Positions 36,657 through 45,007 of a DNA stretch of 64,000 bases are shown here, piece by piece; position 1 is the stretch's first letter; every line of letters starts with the position of its first letter. Source of the stretch: Chromatium okenii (GTDB taxonomy: Bacteria; Pseudomonadota; Gammaproteobacteria; Chromatiales; Chromatiaceae); the NCBI RefSeq assembly GCF_016583745.1, contig NZ_NRRQ01000008.1, positions 30,457 through 94,456 of the forward strand, read 5' to 3'. The translations under genes were made by a program, and so were the position numbers. The notes under the pieces are model-generated. The model made no database searches, was not told the DNA's origin, and saw only the letters and a program-made list of their open reading frames with translations.

Positions 36657-37196
36657 TTAACCTTTAAGTGGCTCTAACACCGCATCTAAATTGAGGGCGT
36701 CGCAATAATCCATAAATTCTTCGCGCAGCCCTGCAATATGAATATCAGCCGGAATGCCGACCGTAATATGCACGGAAAACATTGGCGTTCCGGTATGCGC
36801 AGCGGCATAACTGCTGGTTGCCATATCTTCAATGTTGATTTTACGTTCTGCAAAAAAACCCGCCAAATTATTGATAATGCCGGGATGATCTAATGACACC
36901 ACATCCACCGCATACGGCAATAAATTATTGCGCGTGGTGCGTTCGCCGGTGCGTTTAGAAATAATGGTCATGCCTAAATGACGTTCTAATTCGGGCAGCG
37001 CGTGTTCAATTTTGGCGAGCGTATTCCATTTACCTTCCACCAAAAGCATCGCCGCAAACTCGCCACCGAGCACCGTCATGCGGCTGTCTTCGATATTGCA
37101 GCCGTGTTCAAGCACGACTTTAGAAAGTTGATTGACGATGCCGGGATGGTCTTCGCCGAGTGCTGAGATCACAAGATAGGTCTTTTGCCGGGTCAT
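36657..37196 (-). CDS. gcvR: Glycine cleavage system repressor-like ACT protein (GcvR)
   Basis: A 179-residue protein with two ACT domains. The first begins KTYLVISALGEDHPGIVNQL, the second YAVDVVSLDHPGIINNLAGF near residue 93. This architecture matches GcvR, which in enterobacteria binds GcvA and glycine to repress gcv genes; more distant members may sense other amino acids. The ATG at 37196 gives MTRQKTYLV; an open frame extends 27 codons upstream but without family similarity. There is no gcvA or gcvTHP in the window. It ends in a dispersed palindrome that probably terminates transcription. Confidence 0.88.
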   Translation of the reverse strand: MTRQKTYLVISALGEDHPGIVNQLSKVVLEHGCNIEDSRMTVLGGEFAAMLLVEGKWNTLAKIEHALPELERHLGMTIISKRTGERTTRNNLLPYAVDVVSLDHPGIINNLAGFFAERKINIEDMATSSYAAAHTGTPMFSVHITVGIPADIHIAGLREEFMDYCDALNLDAVLEPLKG

Positions 37197-37291
37197 ATCT
37201 GCGCCAAAGGTTGCTGGTTGAAGAGTGAGAGATGGGTGCGGAATCAAACGGGCGGCGAGTTTACCACGCCATCTCACGCCGCATTGACCGC

Positions 37292-39145
37292 TCAGGCTGG
37301 CGACTGCGGTGGGTCGGGTAAATCAATCTCAAGCAAGGCAAAGGCAGCGCACATCGCGGCAGAATCGGCAGCGGCGGCGGCGGTTTGTAGCGTTGCCAGC
37401 GCGTGCGTGATGGCGGCAGTGCTCAAACCGGCGTGGCAGCGGGCAACGCGGATTTTCGGATGTCCCGTTGCTACCAGCGCCTCGGACGCATAAAACAGTT
37501 CTTCATAGAGCTTTTCGCCGGGACGTAAACCCGTGTAAGTGATGGCAATATCGCGCCCCGGCTCGCGCCCAGACAGCCGAATCATCTGCTCGGCGAGATA
37601 GCGAATTTTGATCGGCTCGCCCATGTCGAGCACGAAAATCTCCCCACCTGCGCCCAACACTGCCGCCTGCATGATGAGCTGGCAGGCTTCGGGAATCGTC
37701 ATAAAAAAGCGTTCAATCTCAGGGTGCGTCACCGTCACCGGCCCGCCCTGTTCAATTTGCTGCTGAAAACGCGGCACCACGCTGCCGGCAGAACCCAGCA
37801 CGTTGCCGAAGCGCACGGTGATAAACCGACAGCCGCATTGCCCGTCATATAACCGGCAAATCGCCTCGGCGACGCGCTTGGTCGCTCCCATCACGTTGGT
37901 GGGATTGACGGCTTTGTCGGTGGAAATCAGCACGAAGCGTTCGCAGCCACTCGCCGCCGCCGCCTCGGCGACGATCCGCGTGCCGATGACGTTGTTGCGC
38001 ACGGCGACCCGCAGTTGGTCTTGCAACAGCGGGACGTGTTTATAAGCGGCAGCGTGAAACACGATGGCGGGGCGCTCGTTTTCAAACAGCGCGGCGACGG
38101 CAGGCGCGTCGGTGATGTCTAACAGATGTCGCGCCAGCCGCAGTTCGGGATGCGTTTCCGACAGTTCCAGCGCGATGCGATACAGATTGAACTCGCCGTT
38201 ATCCACCAAAATCAGCCGCGCTGCGCCGCTGACGGCGAGCTGGCGCACCAGCTCAGAACCAATCGAACCACCCGCGCCGGTGATCAAAATATCGCGCCCC
38301 GCCAGCCCACGATGAATGCCCGTCCAATCCAGCGTGATTTGATCGCGTCCCAGCAAATCTTCAATCGACACTGGCCGCAATTGGCTGAGATGGATTTGCC
38401 CGCGCATCAGCCGGTGTAATTCGGGCACGGTGCGAAAAGGCAGCCCGGTGTGTTCGCACAATTCGACTAAACGGCGCATCTCGCGGGCGGTGGCGCTCGG
38501 AATCGCCAGCAGCAATACGTCAATGCCCAGTTGGGTGACGAGCGTGGGAATCGCCGCCGTTGCGCCGACAATCGGGACGCCATGCACTTCTGAACCCTGC
38601 CGCCGGAGCTTGTCATCCACAAATCCGAGCGGGACATACGCCTGCTGCGGATCGCGCAACAGATCGCGCACCAGCATTTCTCCCGCCCGTCCCGCGCCGA
38701 TAATCAACACCCGCTGGCCGGCAGACAGCGTGAGGCGATGATCTTTGAGCCAGCGGTAAATCAAGCGCGGGCTGGCGAGCAGCAGCAGTTGCAGCCCGAA
38801 ATACAACACGGGAATTGAGCGCGGCACGAGCGCGGAGCGATTGAAGATAAATAAGACGAATAAAATCAACGCCGTGCCTGCCAGTGCCGCTTTGCTAATG
38901 CGCACTAAATCGGGCAGCGAGGCGAAGCGCCACACGCCGCGATACAGCCCGAATTGCCAATAAATCGTGCCTTGAATCAGGATCACCCACGGCAGCGAGT
39001 GCAGCGCCCCGCTGATAAATTCTGGCGGGACGTGATCGAGATTGAAGCGCAGCCAGTACGCCAGCAACCAACTCACGGGCACGGTCAGCAAATCGTGGGC
39101 AAAGGCGGCGGTGCGGGAGCGCAGCCGGTCGATCATTGGATTCAT
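37292..39145 (-). CDS. CapD/WbpM-type nucleoside-diphosphate-sugar 4,6-dehydratase
   Basis: A 617-residue membrane-anchored sugar-nucleotide dehydratase/epimerase for surface polysaccharide precursors. Residues 1-120 hold four hydrophobic helices. A first Rossmann domain follows (VLIIGAGRAGEMLVRDLL near residue 145), then a CoA-binding-like region, and an extended SDR domain with TGAGGSIGSELVRQL near 290. The catalytic region is AAAYKHVPLLQDQL near 366. The length and two-domain plan match WbpM/CapD/FlaA1-long proteins. It follows the WecA-like transferase gene with only a heptamer repeat between, so both probably serve one O-antigen or exopolysaccharide pathway, whose other genes are not here. 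Confidence 0.92.
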   Translation of the reverse strand: MNPMIDRLRSRTAAFAHDLLTVPVSWLLAYWLRFNLDHVPPEFISGALHSLPWVILIQGTIYWQFGLYRGVWRFASLPDLVRISKAALAGTALILFVLFIFNRSALVPRSIPVLYFGLQLLLLASPRLIYRWLKDHRLTLSAGQRVLIIGAGRAGEMLVRDLLRDPQQAYVPLGFVDDKLRRQGSEVHGVPIVGATAAIPTLVTQLGIDVLLLAIPSATAREMRRLVELCEHTGLPFRTVPELHRLMRGQIHLSQLRPVSIEDLLGRDQITLDWTGIHRGLAGRDILITGAGGSIGSELVRQLAVSGAARLILVDNGEFNLYRIALELSETHPELRLARHLLDITDAPAVAALFENERPAIVFHAAAYKHVPLLQDQLRVAVRNNVIGTRIVAEAAAASGCERFVLISTDKAVNPTNVMGATKRVAEAICRLYDGQCGCRFITVRFGNVLGSAGSVVPRFQQQIEQGGPVTVTHPEIERFFMTIPEACQLIMQAAVLGAGGEIFVLDMGEPIKIRYLAEQMIRLSGREPGRDIAITYTGLRPGEKLYEELFYASEALVATGHPKIRVARCHAGLSTAAITHALATLQTAAAAADSAAMCAAFALLEIDLPDPPQSPA

Positions 39146-39155
39146 GGGAGGGGGA

Positions 39156-39189
39156 AGTTGTCAGTTGTCGGTTTTCAGTTGTCAGTGGT
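39156..39189. repeat. TTGTCAG heptamer repeat, capD/wecA boundary
   Basis: AGTTGTCAGTTGTCGGTTTT followed by CAGTTGTCAGTGGTG: several imperfect copies of TTGTCAG. It overlaps the stop codon and the last codons of the WecA-like gene, whose product therefore ends in STTDN. Confidence 0.8.
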
Positions 39190-40212
39190 GCTGCGTTCCA
39201 CCACCGCGACGCGCTGATGAATCAGTACATACAGCGTCGCCCACGCCGTCAGCAATAACCATTGTTCTGGCGTTGGCAAGCGCGGGGCTGCGACTGCGGA
39301 TAGTGCGGCGGCGATCATCAGCGCGTAACTGCGCAGCAGCGTGTCACGGTGCGACCAACCCGCCAATACAAGCCGTTGATAATGATGAGAGCGGTGCGCT
39401 TCCCACAGCCGTTCGCCGCGCCGCAGCCGCGTCACCAACGTCCAAGTCGCATCAACGATAAAGGGCGAAAATGCCAGCGCCGCCGCCCACAGCGGAAAAA
39501 CTTCGCGCTGACTGCCCCACAGCGATAAACCAGCGGCGAGTAAACCCAAACTTGCTGCGCCGACATCGCCGAGAAAAATCCGCGCTGGCGGGACATTGCC
39601 AGTTAAAAATCCGAGTGCGGCAGCGGCAATGCTCGCAGCCACCAGCGTCAACAGCGGATCGCCGCCCTGCCAACTCAGCAGCGCCAGCGCACTAAATCCG
39701 CTCACCGCCATGCCGCCGGCAAAGCCATCTAAACCGTCCATGAAGTTGTACAGGTTAATCATCCACACCACCGCCAGCAGCGTCACTCCAGCCGCCACCA
39801 CCGGCGGCAGCGCCAGCGTGAAGCCCGGCACTGCCAGCGTCGTCATCGCCATGCCACCGTTCAGCAGCAGCCCCGCCGCCGCGCCGTGTACTAATAAACG
39901 CACGAGTGGCGGCACTTGGCGCACATCGTCCAGCAGTGAAATCCCCGCCACCAGCGCCAGCGCCGCGCTCAATCCGATCAATTCAGGTGCAATCGCGTCA
40001 GCACCGATCAGCAGCACCGTCAGCAGCGGCACGACTGCGCCAATCAGCACCGCCACGCCGCCGGTGCGCGGAATTGGGCTGGTGTGCAATGACCGCGCAT
40101 TCGGTTGATCGAACGCGCCCCAGCCCCGCGCCGCCCGTGCCATCAACCACTGCGTTGTCGCGCCACTCAGCACCAGCGCCGCCGTGCTGACCAGCGCCAG
40201 CGTCCACATCAT
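39175..40212 (-). CDS. WecA/MraY-family phospho-N-acetylhexosaminyl transferase
   Basis: A 345-residue polytopic enzyme that would transfer a sugar phosphate from a UDP-sugar to undecaprenyl phosphate, initiating polysaccharide assembly. About ten hydrophobic segments are seen. Key cytosolic motifs are FDQPNARSLHTSPIPRTGG near residue 35, MINLYNFMDGLDGFAGGMA near 151, FLGDVGAASLGLLAA near 214 and the histidine-rich AHRSHHYQRLV near 271, all typical of the WecA subgroup. The last residues come from a heptamer repeat. The start overlaps the DJ-1 family gene by four bases. Confidence 0.92.
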   Translation of the reverse strand: MMWTLALVSTAALVLSGATTQWLMARAARGWGAFDQPNARSLHTSPIPRTGGVAVLIGAVVPLLTVLLIGADAIAPELIGLSAALALVAGISLLDDVRQVPPLVRLLVHGAAAGLLLNGGMAMTTLAVPGFTLALPPVVAAGVTLLAVVWMINLYNFMDGLDGFAGGMAVSGFSALALLSWQGGDPLLTLVAASIAAAALGFLTGNVPPARIFLGDVGAASLGLLAAGLSLWGSQREVFPLWAAALAFSPFIVDATWTLVTRLRRGERLWEAHRSHHYQRLVLAGWSHRDTLLRSYALMIAAALSAVAAPRLPTPEQWLLLTAWATLYVLIHQRVAVVERSTTDN

Positions 40213-40766
40213 GCGAGCTGGCGCACCAATCCGCGCTCAACCTGCTCACGGCAGGCGCTGCCCTGCAATAACTCAATCAATTGCAACGCAAAATCCATTG
40301 CCGTCCCCGGCCCGCGACTGGTGACGATGTTTCCGTCAATCACGACCGGCGCATCAATCAACGTCACCTGCGGATAATCCGCCGCCGCGACCGAACCGGG
40401 ATAACTGGTCGCCGTTTTGCCATCGAGCACTCCGGCATGAGCCAACACCGCTGGCGCGGCACAAATCGCAGCGGCATAACGTTTGGCGGCGTGCTGGCGC
40501 TGGATCAGCGCGATCACGCGTTCATCCTGTTGCAAATACACCGCACCCGGCAAACCGCCCGGCAGCACAATCAAATCAAATTCCTGCTCCAGCACCGCAT
40601 CAAGCGTGGTATCGGCGAGAAACACCACGCCCCGGCTGGCAGTGACCGGACCGGGCTGCAAACTGGCGGTGGTGACTAAACAGCCAGCCCGGCGCAGCAA
40701 ATCAATCAAGGTCACGGCTTCCAATTCTTCACAACCCGCAGCGAGCGGAATCAACACAGTTGGCAT
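40209..40766 (-). CDS. DJ-1/PfpI family protein (YajL-like)
   Basis: A 185-residue flavodoxin-like fold protein of the DJ-1 superfamily. The start MPTVLIPLAAGCEELEAVTL includes the conserved Glu, and the nucleophile elbow is AAICAAPAVLAHAG with its Cys near residue 107. This resembles YajL/ThiJ-type stress proteins; chaperone and deglycase activities have been proposed for relatives. The ATG at 40766 was selected because upstream codons have no family similarity. It is flanked by ctpA upstream and the WecA-like gene downstream (4-base overlap). Confidence 0.88.
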   Translation of the reverse strand: MPTVLIPLAAGCEELEAVTLIDLLRRAGCLVTTASLQPGPVTASRGVVFLADTTLDAVLEQEFDLIVLPGGLPGAVYLQQDERVIALIQRQHAAKRYAAAICAAPAVLAHAGVLDGKTATSYPGSVAAADYPQVTLIDAPVVIDGNIVTSRGPGTAMDFALQLIELLQGSACREQVERGLVRQLA

Positions 40767-40792
40767 GGGAACAGCTCCGAAATGGGTTTTTG

Positions 40793-40834
40793 AGTTGCCA
40801 GTCACAGCGCACGACTGACAACCGACAACTGCAA
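40793..40834. repeat. Heptamer-type repeat with inverted ends
   Basis: AGTTGCCAGTCACAGCGCAC followed by GACTGACAACCGACAACTGC and AAC. The left part is in TTGTCAG orientation and the right part in CTGACAA orientation, so the unit can fold. It occupies most of the ctpA-DJ-1 spacer. Confidence 0.7.
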
Positions 40835-42157
40835 CTAACGCGGCCGATGAAGAATCGTCAGCCCTTTCAACACGGTCAACGCTTCTGAAAGCTGGAAATC
40901 TTCCGTAATCAACGCTTTAACGTCTTTTTGCTGATCTTGCGGCGTTGCTGGCGCTTTGCCTTGCTCAAGATGCCGCGCCAAATCCGCTTCCTTCACCGCC
41001 CCCAAATCCTGCTGCGTCAGCGGCTTAAATTCGCCCCGCGCCAGCACGATGTCCGGCGTGATCCCTTGCGCCTGAATCGACCGCCCCGACGGGGTGTAAT
41101 ACCGCGCCGTCGTCAGCTTGAGCGCGGTGGTTTCCGTCAGCGGAACAATGGTTTGCACCGAGCCTTTGCCGAACGTTTGCGTGCCCATCACCAGCGCCCG
41201 TTTATGATCCTGCAACGCGCCCGCCACGATTTCTGAAGCCGAAGCACTGCCGCCATTCACCAGCACCACCAACGGCGCACCGTTGAGCAAATCATCCGGC
41301 CCCGCGTCAAATTGCACCCGACTCTCCACCTCGCGTCCTTGGGTGTAGACGATCAAGCCCTCCGTCAAAAACGCATCGCTGACGCCCACCGCGCCATTCA
41401 ACACCCCGCCCGGATTGTTGCGCAGATCAAGCACCATTCCGCGCAACGTCCCGTCATTTGCCTGTTTTAGTGCCGCAATCGCCTTAGCCAGCGCATCCGT
41501 CGTCGGCGCTTGAAAATTGGAAATACGGACGTAGCCATAACCCGGCTCCAGCGTGCGACTTTTCACGCTTTCCACCTGAATCATCGCCCGCTCCAACGTC
41601 ACCTCGAACGGCTGTTGCTTCTCGCCGCGCAGCACCGTCAAACGCACCTTGGTACCCGCCTTGCCGCGCATCAGCTTGACCGCCTCGCTCAAACTCAAGC
41701 CTTTCACCGCCTTCTCGTCGATGCGCATGATCAAATCACCGGCTTGAATGCCAGCGCGTTGTGCCGGCGTGTCATCAATCGGCGAAATCACTTTGACGAA
41801 ACCGTCCTCCAGCCCGACCTCAATTCCCAGCCCGCCGAATTCGCCGCTGGTGCCGATTTGTAAATCACGATAATCATCGGCGTTGAGATATGCCGAATGC
41901 GGATCAAGCCCGCTCAACATCCCGCGAATCGCGTTTTCAATTAACGCCCGGTCGGGCGCAGCTTCGACGTAATCCTCTTTAATCCGCCCAAACACATCAG
42001 CAAAGGTGCGCAGCTCTTCGAGCGGCAACTCACCGGCAGCCGCTGCGGGCGGATCGACCGGCGCATTTTCATCGGCGCGGCTGCCTGCAACCGGCCAAGC
42101 CGCAAGACCAACGAGGATTCCAGCGTGAATTAAAGTGAGCAACGGACGGCGCATCAT
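40835..42157 (-). CDS. ctpA: C-terminal processing protease (S41 family)
   Basis: A periplasmic serine protease with PDZ regulation. From the ATG at 42157 the protein is 440 residues. It has a signal segment (MMRRPLLTLIHAGILVGLAA, cut near SRADENA), an N-terminal helical part, a PDZ domain (FGGLGIEVGLEDGFVKVISP near residue 110) and the S41 core with nucleophile Ser in VNGGSASASEIVAGAL and Lys in GTQTFGKGSVQT. The catalytic dyad is intact. It follows envC by 56 bases, a common arrangement; CtpA-type proteases often control murein hydrolases in the periplasm. Confidence 0.93.
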   Translation of the reverse strand: MMRRPLLTLIHAGILVGLAAWPVAGSRADENAPVDPPAAAAGELPLEELRTFADVFGRIKEDYVEAAPDRALIENAIRGMLSGLDPHSAYLNADDYRDLQIGTSGEFGGLGIEVGLEDGFVKVISPIDDTPAQRAGIQAGDLIMRIDEKAVKGLSLSEAVKLMRGKAGTKVRLTVLRGEKQQPFEVTLERAMIQVESVKSRTLEPGYGYVRISNFQAPTTDALAKAIAALKQANDGTLRGMVLDLRNNPGGVLNGAVGVSDAFLTEGLIVYTQGREVESRVQFDAGPDDLLNGAPLVVLVNGGSASASEIVAGALQDHKRALVMGTQTFGKGSVQTIVPLTETTALKLTTARYYTPSGRSIQAQGITPDIVLARGEFKPLTQQDLGAVKEADLARHLEQGKAPATPQDQQKDVKALITEDFQLSEALTVLKGLTILHRPR

Positions 42158-42213
42158 GGTAGGTACTCGATTGTTTTTAATGAACACAATTGGTTTTTTG
42201 TAGTTGGCGGTTA

Positions 42214-43473
42214 TCAGTGCATCGCGGCTTGCTGGTCGCTGGCGCGGCGGCACCACTGCGTCGGATCAAGCGGCTGACCGTGATGGCGGATGGCGAAATA
42301 CAGCAGCGGTTTATCGCGGCCGCCGCTGTTGCCACTCAACGCAATGTCATCGCCAGTGGCGACCCATTCGCCCAGCTCGCGCAGCAGCGCCTGATTGTGA
42401 CCGTAAAGCGTCATAAACCCATCGCCATGATCAACCACCAGCAGCAGCCCGAAGCCGCGCAGCCAATCGGCATACACCACGCGCCCATCGTTGACGGTGC
42501 GCACCAGCTCGCCTTCTCGCGCCGCCAACAGCACGCCATCCCAGCGCAGTTTGGAATCGGGTTTAGGCGTCCCAAACGCAGTCACCACGCGCCCCTCCAG
42601 CAGCGGCCATGACAGTTTACCTTGCCGCTCTCGAAACGGGGCGCGTTGCACATCCAGCTCGGCCCGAATCTCAGCGCGTTGGCGCAGATGTTCTGCCAAG
42701 CGCCGCAGCGACTCCGCATCTCGGCGCAGCGCCTGCAAATTCTCAGCGCGACTGGCGATCAGCGTTTCCAATTCTTTCAAAATTTGTGCCCGCTGTTGGC
42801 GGATGACATCTGCCTGCTGGCGCAGCGCGTCTTTTTCCGTCATCAACGCCGCCAGTCGCGCCACCTCCGCCTCAATTTCTCCCACCAACGCAGTGATCCG
42901 TTCTGCCCGCTGTTTTACCGCCAAAATCCGGCGCACCCGCTCCCGATTGAAATAAGCGAAATACGACAACATCCGACTGGCTTGCGCGGGGTCTTCTTGA
43001 TTGAGCAATAACCGCAGCCGATCAGCGCGTCCCATGATATACGCCGTGCGCAATAAGTCCGTTAATTGCTCACGCTCCACCTCTAGCGCCGCTTGTTCTT
43101 CAGTTTGTCGCGCTTTTAATTCCGTCGCAGCGCGATTTTTTTCTTTAATATCCCGCTCTAAATCACGGGTGGATAAACTCAATTCCGCAATTGTTTTTTC
43201 ATGTGCTTTTAATTCGTTGACCAGCGCCGCTCGCTCGGTTTCCCGCCCAATCAATTCGGCGCTAATCACTTCGGCTTGCTGTTCAAGCGTGCTCAATTGT
43301 TTATCAGAATTGGCAATGGCGGGATCAGGCGCGGCCTGCGCTGTCATCCAGATGGCGCTGAATAAATACAGCAGTGCTCCGCTCCATCCGCGCCGGTGCG
43401 CGCGCGGAGGTGCTAACGGAGCCGTGTTGACGCAACCGCGTGAGATGAAACAGCAAAGCAGGTGATGTGACAT
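42214..43473 (-). CDS. envC: Murein hydrolase activator EnvC
   Basis: EnvC activates division amidases AmiA/AmiB. From the ATG at 43473 the protein is about 419 residues: an N-terminal hydrophobic signal region (GALLYLFSAIWMTAQAAPDP), a long coiled coil (about residues 60-270, with many ELEREQ/RAER patterns), then a C-terminal LytM domain (KLSWPLLEGRVVTAFGTPKP to SGNSGGRDKPLLYFAIRHHG). The zinc-binding His and Asp of active M23 peptidases are replaced in KLRWDGVLLAAREGEL, as expected for a degenerate activator. The frame is open further upstream, so the start is approximate. ctpA follows. Confidence 0.9.
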   Translation of the reverse strand: MSHHLLCCFISRGCVNTAPLAPPRAHRRGWSGALLYLFSAIWMTAQAAPDPAIANSDKQLSTLEQQAEVISAELIGRETERAALVNELKAHEKTIAELSLSTRDLERDIKEKNRAATELKARQTEEQAALEVEREQLTDLLRTAYIMGRADRLRLLLNQEDPAQASRMLSYFAYFNRERVRRILAVKQRAERITALVGEIEAEVARLAALMTEKDALRQQADVIRQQRAQILKELETLIASRAENLQALRRDAESLRRLAEHLRQRAEIRAELDVQRAPFRERQGKLSWPLLEGRVVTAFGTPKPDSKLRWDGVLLAAREGELVRTVNDGRVVYADWLRGFGLLLVVDHGDGFMTLYGHNQALLRELGEWVATGDDIALSGNSGGRDKPLLYFAIRHHGQPLDPTQWCRRASDQQAAMH

Positions 43474-43579
43474 GCAATGAAACCAAGCGCAGAATCCAAA
43501 TGCCGCTGCCGCAGTGTTGACGGCGGCTGTGCAGTCGGTCAGATTATTGTGAGTGAATAAATAAGTAGACTTTCCCGAA

Positions 43580-43945
43580 ATGATCAATAACCTGGATCAT
43601 CCGTCGATGATCCTGAATTCCCCCGCTGATGACCAACCCGGCATGAGCCTTCTCGCCGACGATCACGATATTGATCGTGCTTCGCGGTCGTTAAAAGCGA
43701 TGTCGCATCCGTTGCGCTTGAAAATTCTGTGTACGCTGGGCGACCGCGAAATCAGCGTACAAGACATCGTCGATCAAGTCGGCACCTCACAAAGCAACAT
43801 CTCGCAACATCTTGCCATTCTGCGCGATAAAGGCATTCTCGCGGCGCGTAAAGATGCCAATCGCGTCTTTTATCGTGTCAGCGATAATCGCACTTTGCGG
43901 TTGATTGGCATGATGCGCGAGGTGTTTTGCCAGCGCGGACGCTGA
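43580..43945 (+). CDS. ArsR-family transcriptional regulator
   Basis: A 121-residue winged-helix repressor. The recognition region is VQDIVDQVGTSQSNISQHLA near residue 58, with the wing LAARKDANRVFYRVSDN near 87. The CVC metal site of ArsR/SmtB is not present; the only cysteines are single (ILCTLG, VFCQRG), so it may sense redox or a metal differently. Earlier ATG/GTG choices exist; ATG 43580 is the longest. It is divergent from envC with about 100 bases between, and upstream of a rhodanese gene, so it could regulate sulfur-related genes. That is inference. Confidence 0.88.
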   Translation: MINNLDHPSMILNSPADDQPGMSLLADDHDIDRASRSLKAMSHPLRLKILCTLGDREISVQDIVDQVGTSQSNISQHLAILRDKGILAARKDANRVFYRVSDNRTLRLIGMMREVFCQRGR

Positions 43946-43963
43946 GATTGCACAATTGATGGT

Positions 43964-44019
43964 GTTGTCAGTCACGACGGCGCTGCTGACTGATCGCTGA
44001 CAACTGACAACTGACAACT
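43964..44019. repeat. Heptamer-type repeat with inverted ends
   Basis: Begins GTTGTCAGTCACGACGG and ends with three units CTGACAA (TGACAACTGACAACTGACAAC). The two ends are in opposite orientation around a GC-rich middle, like the copy at 40793-40834. It fills the ArsR-rhodanese spacer. Confidence 0.8.
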
Positions 44020-44038
44020 TTTTTTAAGAGTGAAAACG

Positions 44039-44470
44039 ATGACGTTTTTTAGCCAATTGCTTGAATTTTTAGGAAATCACTGGTTTTTATTTGTCGTGTT
44101 GGCCGTGATTGTTGGCTTGCTCATCCACAATCTCATCGTCGGCAATCAAGGCAGCGTCACGCCGCTGCAAGCAGTGGCGATGATGAATCAACAGGAGGCG
44201 GTGGTGCTCGACGTGCGTCCGGCGGCGGATTATGCCAAGGGACACATCCTCGGCGCGATCAACCTCCCGATGAACGGCTTTAGCAAACAGTTGGCCACGT
44301 TGCAAAAATATCGTGAGAAGCCGCTGATTGTGAGTTGTCGCTCCGGGGCGCAGTCGTCGATGGCGTGTGGGCAATTGCGCAAAGCTGGATTTACCGCAGT
44401 GTTTAATCTGCAAGGCGGGGTGCTGGCGTGGGAAAGCGCCGGCCAGCCGCTCTCGAAGAAAAAATCGTAA
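44039..44470 (+). CDS. Membrane-anchored rhodanese-like protein (YibN type)
   Basis: A 143-residue protein with one N-terminal membrane helix (NHWFLFVVLAVIVGLLIHNL) and a rhodanese domain whose active-site loop is VSCRSGAQSS with the catalytic Cys near residue 101. The VVLDVRPAADYAKGHILGAI block is characteristic. YibN-like proteins commonly precede secB, as here (54 bases). Sulfur-transfer activity is inferred. ATG 44039 was preferred to GTG 44030 because of the AAGAG sequence 9 bases before it. Confidence 0.88.
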   Translation: MTFFSQLLEFLGNHWFLFVVLAVIVGLLIHNLIVGNQGSVTPLQAVAMMNQQEAVVLDVRPAADYAKGHILGAINLPMNGFSKQLATLQKYREKPLIVSCRSGAQSSMACGQLRKAGFTAVFNLQGGVLAWESAGQPLSKKKS

Positions 44471-44524
44471 CTGCGTCGCAGTAGCACGCCAGTTATTTTT
44501 TAATCTAATCAGGATATTGAGTTT

Positions 44525-45007
44525 ATGACCGAGCACGATCAGAACACCGCGCCCACTGCCGAGCGGCAGTTTTCCGTCCAGCGCGTGTACACCAAAGATG
44601 TCTCGTTTGAAGCACCCAACGCGCCGGAGATTTTTCGCGGCGAGTGGAAGCCCAAGCACGATCTCAACATCAATACCAAGATCGTCCAGCTCGACGCGAC
44701 GCTGTATGAAGTGACGTTGCTGGTGACGGTCACGGTGACGGTCGGTGACGACAAAACTGCGTTTATCGTGGAGGTGGCACAAGCCGGCATCTTCAGTCTG
44801 GTGGGCTTTAATGACGCCGAAATTGCGCCGATGTTGGGTGCATATTGTCCGAACTTGCTGTTCCCGTATGCGCGGGAAGTGGTGTCCGATCTCGTGGTCA
44901 AGGGCAGCTTTCCGCAGCTCGTGCTCCAACACGTCAATTTTGATGTGCTGTTTGCGCAACACCAGCAGCAGGCACAAGCCGCTGCCGCTGAGGAAGTCAA
45001 ACATTGA
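44525..45007 (+). CDS. secB: Protein-export chaperone SecB
   Basis: SecB holds preproteins unfolded and hands them to SecA. The 160-residue product contains the family blocks FSVQRVYTKDVSFEAPNAPE near residue 16, VTVTVGDDKTAFIVEVAQAG near 70 and CPNLLFPYAREVVSDLVVKG near 108, the standard tetramer interface and SecA-binding surface. A Gln/Ala-rich tail follows. An AGGA site lies about 10 bases before the ATG. The stop overlaps the start of gpsA. Confidence 0.97.
   Translation: MTEHDQNTAPTAERQFSVQRVYTKDVSFEAPNAPEIFRGEWKPKHDLNINTKIVQLDATLYEVTLLVTVTVTVGDDKTAFIVEVAQAGIFSLVGFNDAEIAPMLGAYCPNLLFPYAREVVSDLVVKGSFPQLVLQHVNFDVLFAQHQQQAQAAAAEEVKH

Noticed and set aside
36657..37291. Glycine riboswitch near gcvR
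   Set aside because: I looked for a leader structure before the gene but saw only an ordinary 95-base spacer without the tandem aptamer pattern.
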